This document shows, in pieces, positions 14,207 through 17,049 of a DNA stretch of 17,049 bases (within the stretch, counting starts at the first letter, position 1; every line of letters starts with the position of its first letter). Below the pieces are notes generated by a model. It had not been told where the DNA came from, searched no databases, and saw nothing but the letters and a program-made list of their open reading frames with translations. Both the position numbers and the translations under genes were made by a program. This stretch comes from an uncultured Clostridia bacterium. Its GTDB lineage: Bacteria > Bacillota > Clostridia > Christensenellales > Pumilibacteraceae. The stretch covers positions 1-17,049 of the forward strand of contig CAKQJJ010000013.1 in assembly GCA_934247335.1 (NCBI GenBank), written 5' to 3'.

Positions 14207-14233
14207 AGGCGGAAGGAGCTTTACTTCCGTCCT
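14207..14233 (+). promoter_or_regulatory. 5'-terminal hairpin of the hpf mRNA
   Basis: CGGAAG (14210-14215) pairs with CTTCCG (14224-14229), extended by AGG (14207-14209) with CCT (14231-14233) past a single bulged T; the loop is 8 nt. It has no T-tract and starts at the predicted 5' end, the typical position of an mRNA-stabilising stem, though a control role is possible. Confidence 0.5.
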
Positions 14234-14271
14234 GAACAAAAATCCAAAATCTATATCAGGGGGTTACTTCT

Positions 14272-14790
14272 ATGAAAATCGATTTTTTGTGCAGAAACTA
14301 TGAAGCAAGCGACAAACTGAAAGACGTCATCACCAAAAAGGTTGACAGGCTGGACAAGTTTTTCGAGGACGACACGAAAGTCAAGATAGTCCTTAAAGAG
14401 GCAAACAACGTTCAGACCATGGAACTTACCATCGCGGTAAGCGGTGGCGTTCTCCGCGCGGAAGTCAGCGGCAAAAACATGTACGAACTCATCGATCTGG
14501 CTCTGCCCAAACTCGAAAAGCAAATCATCAAGCATCACGCAAAGATGAAGGATAAGAAGTTCAAGGTCAAGGACTTCGCAGGCGAAACCGAAAAGATGCC
14601 CGAACCCGAAAAACAGGTTGTGAGAAGCAAAGCGTTCGAGCTTACTCCCATGACCGTGGAAGACGCAATAGAAGAGATGGAACTCGTCGGACACGAGTTT
14701 TACGTATTCCTCAACCGCGCAACCGGCAACGTCAGCGTGCTTTACACGCGCCGCGACGGCAACTACGGCTTGATCGAAGGAATAAGATAA
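14272..14790 (+). CDS. hpf: Ribosome hibernation promoting factor, long form
   Basis: Long HPF binds the 30S decoding region and joins two ribosomes into inactive 100S dimers in stationary phase. The 172 residues have the N-terminal ribosome-binding domain (1 to about 100; CRNYEASDKLKDVITKKVDRL with a helix that ends in a Lys-rich HHAKMKDKK) and the C-terminal dimerisation domain (about 115-172; VVRSKAFELTPMTVEDAIEEM, then LYTRRDGNYGLIEG). The second domain separates it from short HPF and YfiA. Start ATG 14272 follows AGGGGG. It has its own perfect-consensus promoter and a leader with a 5' hairpin. (p)ppGpp, made by the Rel protein in this window, commonly links starvation to HPF induction, but no such control can be read here. 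Confidence 0.97.
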   Translation: MKIDFLCRNYEASDKLKDVITKKVDRLDKFFEDDTKVKIVLKEANNVQTMELTIAVSGGVLRAEVSGKNMYELIDLALPKLEKQIIKHHAKMKDKKFKVKDFAGETEKMPEPEKQVVRSKAFELTPMTVEDAIEEMELVGHEFYVFLNRATGNVSVLYTRRDGNYGLIEGIR

Positions 14791-14810
14791 GCAAATAAAA
14801 GCCGAAAAGC

Positions 14811-14839
14811 GAGGAGTCGACCGCCAAAGTCGGCTCTTC
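14811..14839 (+). promoter_or_regulatory. Stable hairpin between hpf and pgi
   Basis: GAGGAGTCGAC (14811-14821) pairs with GTCGGCTCTTC (14829-14839) over 11 bp, with two G-U pairs and a 7-nt loop. No T-tract follows, so it is probably not a terminator; a processing or stability element between two co-transcribed genes is more likely. No promoter for pgi is evident in this gap. Confidence 0.45.
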
Positions 14840-14871
14840 CTTACGGTTAAAAGATAAAAGGAGTTATCACA

Positions 14872-16263
14872 ATGAATTTAAGACTGGATTACAACAACAT
14901 GATGACCGAGGCAATCGGCAGCGAAGGACTTGAAGAGGGCGTGTTTGAAAAAAACTCCGCACTCATCGGAAAGGCTTATAAAAACGTTATGGACAATCGC
15001 GGCAAGGGCTGGCAGGAATGGTGCGATCTGCCCTTCGTCAAGGACGATTATCTGGACGAAATGATTTCCTATTGCAACGGTATCCGCGAAAAAGCCGAAT
15101 CGTTCGTAGTGTTCGGTATCGGCGGAAGCGCACTGGGTCCGATAGCCGTTTTGCAGGCGCTTATGCACCTTCATCACAACGAACTGCCCGCCGCAAAGAG
15201 AAAGGCGCCCAAATTCTACGTGGAAGACAACGTCGACCCCGAGAGAATGGCAGCTCTTTTAGACGTAATCGACATCAAAACCACGTATTTCAACGTCATC
15301 ACCAAGAGCGGCGAAACCAGCGAAACTTTAAGCCAGTTCCTCATCGTGTACGATCTGCTTAAAAAGGCGCTCGGCAAGGAAGAGGCTAAAAAGCATATCG
15401 TCGTCACCACTTCGGACGGAAAAGGCACGCTTTACAACCTCGCTAAAACCGAAGGCTTCAAGCACTATGCCGTTCAGCCCGGCGTAGGCGGAAGATTCTC
15501 CGTTCTCTGCCCCGTAGGTCTGGTTCCGTTTGCCGTTATGGGCATCGATATCAAGGCTATGCTTAAAGGCGCGGCAGAAATGAGCAAGGCTTCGGCTATC
15601 GAAGACGTGAGAAAGAACCCCGCTCTTCTCAGCGCGTTCATGCAGTACGAAGAAATGAAACGCGGCAAGAACATCAGCGTTCTGATGCCCTATGCCGACA
15701 GTCTTAAATATATGGCAGACTTCTATTGCCAGATCTGGGCGGAATCGCTTGGTAAAGCAGTCGATTTCGACGGCAAAACCGTAAACGCAGGTCAGACCCC
15801 CGCAAAATCGCTGGGCGTTACCGATCAGCACAGCCAGGTTCAGCTTTACACCGAAGGTCCGTTCGACAAGGTAGTCACCTTCATCGGCGTGGACAACTAT
15901 CGCGCAACCGAAGTTATCGCCGACGACAAAGACGTTGCCGCTTGCGACTTCTTGAAAGGTCACACCATGAACGAACTCATCAACTGCGAGAGAAAGGCAA
16001 CCGAATATGCTCTCCGCAAGGCAAACAGAGCAAACTTTACCATCTATCTGCCCGAAGTCAACGCCGAAACCGTGGGCGAACTATTGATGTACTTCATGTA
16101 CGAAACGGCATTTGCAGGCGCAATGCTCAATATCGACACGTTCAATCAGCCCGGCGTAGAAGAAGGCAAAAAAGCTACGTTCGCAATGCTCGGCAGAACC
16201 GGATACGAAGCAAAGCTTCAGGAAGTCAACGCCGCTAAAAAGTTTGACAAATACACTATTTAA
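14872..16263 (+). CDS. pgi: Glucose-6-phosphate isomerase
   Basis: Pgi interconverts glucose 6-phosphate and fructose 6-phosphate in glycolysis and gluconeogenesis. The 463-residue protein has the family landmarks in order: VFGIGGSALGP (sugar-phosphate binding, about 82-92), VITKSGETSETL (about 142-153), the PGVGGRFSVL signature (about 203-212) and TDQHSQVQLYTEGP (about 321-334), which contains the conserved His/Gln region. The length fits the shorter Bacillota/Thermotoga-type enzyme rather than the roughly 550-residue proteobacterial form. Start ATG 14872 follows AAAAGGAG. It lies 81 bp after hpf without its own promoter and 41 bp before the membrane-protein gene, so the three are probably co-transcribed. 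Codon use matches clpC and hpf. Confidence 0.97.
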   Translation: MNLRLDYNNMMTEAIGSEGLEEGVFEKNSALIGKAYKNVMDNRGKGWQEWCDLPFVKDDYLDEMISYCNGIREKAESFVVFGIGGSALGPIAVLQALMHLHHNELPAAKRKAPKFYVEDNVDPERMAALLDVIDIKTTYFNVITKSGETSETLSQFLIVYDLLKKALGKEEAKKHIVVTTSDGKGTLYNLAKTEGFKHYAVQPGVGGRFSVLCPVGLVPFAVMGIDIKAMLKGAAEMSKASAIEDVRKNPALLSAFMQYEEMKRGKNISVLMPYADSLKYMADFYCQIWAESLGKAVDFDGKTVNAGQTPAKSLGVTDQHSQVQLYTEGPFDKVVTFIGVDNYRATEVIADDKDVAACDFLKGHTMNELINCERKATEYALRKANRANFTIYLPEVNAETVGELLMYFMYETAFAGAMLNIDTFNQPGVEEGKKATFAMLGRTGYEAKLQEVNAAKKFDKYTI

Positions 16264-16304
16264 GCGAAAAATCGTAAATTTACTCGCTTAAACGAGGAGA
16301 AATC

Positions 16305-16916
16305 ATGAAAAAACTCAGTAAGTATCTCAAAAATACGTTGCTGCGCAAGTGCATCGCGGCGTGCCTGTACATCGTTATCGGCGTGCTGATGATCGCCGTC
16401 CGCGGCGCCGCACCCGCCTGGACCTGCCGTATCCTCGGCATCGGTCTGTGTGCGATAGGTATATACAACCTCGTCTATCATTTCGTGCAGAACGAGCTTA
16501 TTATAGGGCTTCCGTGCGACGTTATGATGATAGTCGCCGGCATTTTGCTGGTGGTGCTTGCCGAATTCATTGCGGCTGTGGTTGCGATACTTCTGGGCGT
16601 GTTCATGATTTTCAAGGCGGTTTTCGGACTTCAAAGCGCGCTTATCGACAAGAAAGCCAATCTGCGCTCGTGGATAGTGGACTTCGTGTACGCGATACTC
16701 ACGCTTATCATGGGCATTATGCTAATCATCCCTTCGACGGGACTGATCGACGGATTTGTGATTTTTCTCGGCATAGTGCTTATTGTTGACGGAGTAATGG
16801 GGTTGGTCGCGCTCGTTCTGTCGCTTGTTATGGACAGAAGAGGCGTAACCGACGACGATTGCGTTATCGGTGCCGAAACGCTCGATTCCACCGACGCCGA
16901 CGACCACGACAATTAA
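16305..16916 (+). CDS. DUF308/HdeD-like multi-pass membrane protein
   Basis: The 203-residue protein is mostly hydrophobic, with about six predicted transmembrane helices in three hairpin-like pairs (roughly 15-35, 42-60, 68-86, 88-108, 125-145 and 150-172), connected by short loops with repeated GI(x)L(x)I patterns, the internal repeat typical of DUF308 (HdeD in E. coli, linked to acid resistance). The tail from about 178 is soluble and acidic (DDDC, DSTDADDHD). Start ATG 16305 follows GAGGAG. It is the last gene of the hpf-pgi run and is closed by a terminator. The biochemical role of the family is unknown. Confidence 0.85.
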   Translation: MKKLSKYLKNTLLRKCIAACLYIVIGVLMIAVRGAAPAWTCRILGIGLCAIGIYNLVYHFVQNELIIGLPCDVMMIVAGILLVVLAEFIAAVVAILLGVFMIFKAVFGLQSALIDKKANLRSWIVDFVYAILTLIMGIMLIIPSTGLIDGFVIFLGIVLIVDGVMGLVALVLSLVMDRRGVTDDDCVIGAETLDSTDADDHDN

Positions 16917-16940
16917 ACCGCAAAACATTTGAATATAACG

Positions 16941-16978
16941 AAAAACGACGGAGCATGTATTTTCTCCGCCGTTTTTTT
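16941..16978 (+). terminator. Rho-independent terminator after the DUF308 gene
   Basis: AAAAACG-A-CGGAG (16941-16953) pairs with CTCCG-C-CGTTTTT (16964-16976), with one A/C mismatch, a 10-nt loop and seven T at 16972-16978. The last 70 bases of the window hold no recognisable gene. Confidence 0.88.
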
Positions 16979-17049
16979 AGATTGTTTTTGGGATAATGTG
17001 GCATCAGGAGCCTGAGGAATTGTTTTGTGAGGCGGCGGGAGCAAGCCCC

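Noticed and set aside
1..17049. CRISPR arrays, tRNA or rRNA genes, insertion sequences, prophage genes
   Set aside because: No regularly spaced repeats, no tRNA-like cloverleaf with CCA end, no rRNA sequence, and no transposase, integrase or phage structural protein could be recognised on either strand.

Overview
This window looks like chromosomal DNA from a Bacillota, most likely an uncultured clostridial (gut-type) lineage. I infer this from the gene set (HemZ-type radical SAM protein, bifunctional Rel with an RFKD motif, long-form HPF, ClpC, McsB sequence), the AGGAGG-type ribosome binding sites and the sigma-A promoters of the form TTGACA-N17-TATAAT. Nearly all genes are on the + strand.

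Layout. (1) 1-4470 is a tight, overlapping cluster: the 3' end of recJ, then rel (ppGpp synthetase/hydrolase), an MBL-fold hydrolase and hemZ. (2) 4471-4909 is rpsO with its own promoter, a GC-rich leader and a strong terminator. (3) 4958-8717 starts like pnp, the usual neighbour of rpsO, but inside one uninterrupted reading frame it changes from the first RNase PH domain of PNPase to the C-terminal two thirds of the protein-arginine kinase McsB. clpC follows directly, as it does after mcsB in the ctsR-mcsA-mcsB-clpC operon. The switch falls at an Asn-Glu dipeptide that both families have at that place. This is either a real deletion fusion or an assembly artefact. The McsB part also lacks several kinase active-site residues. 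(4) 8718-12890 is a likely accessory cassette: a perfect-consensus promoter, a leader with a G8 run and an 8-codon mini-ORF, a secreted HExxH metallopeptidase (relatively AT-rich) and a lipoprotein. Two nearly identical terminator elements lie about 3.9 kb apart on either side of it. (5) 12923-14095 is a divergent pair, a small XRE-family repressor and a single-pass membrane protein, sharing an intergenic region with overlapping promoters and a perfect 10-bp inverted repeat. (6) 14172-16978 holds hpf (perfect promoter, 5' hairpin), pgi, a DUF308/HdeD-like membrane protein and a terminator.

Functional theme. Several housekeeping genes concern stress and starvation: Rel makes and degrades (p)ppGpp, HPF dimerises resting ribosomes, and ClpC (normally with McsB) degrades damaged proteins. 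PNPase would normally degrade RNA, but here its catalytic second RNase PH domain and its KH and S1 domains are missing. The extracellular peptidase/lipoprotein pair and the repressor/membrane-protein pair look like accessory additions between clpC and hpf. I saw no tRNA, rRNA, CRISPR array, transposase or integrase.
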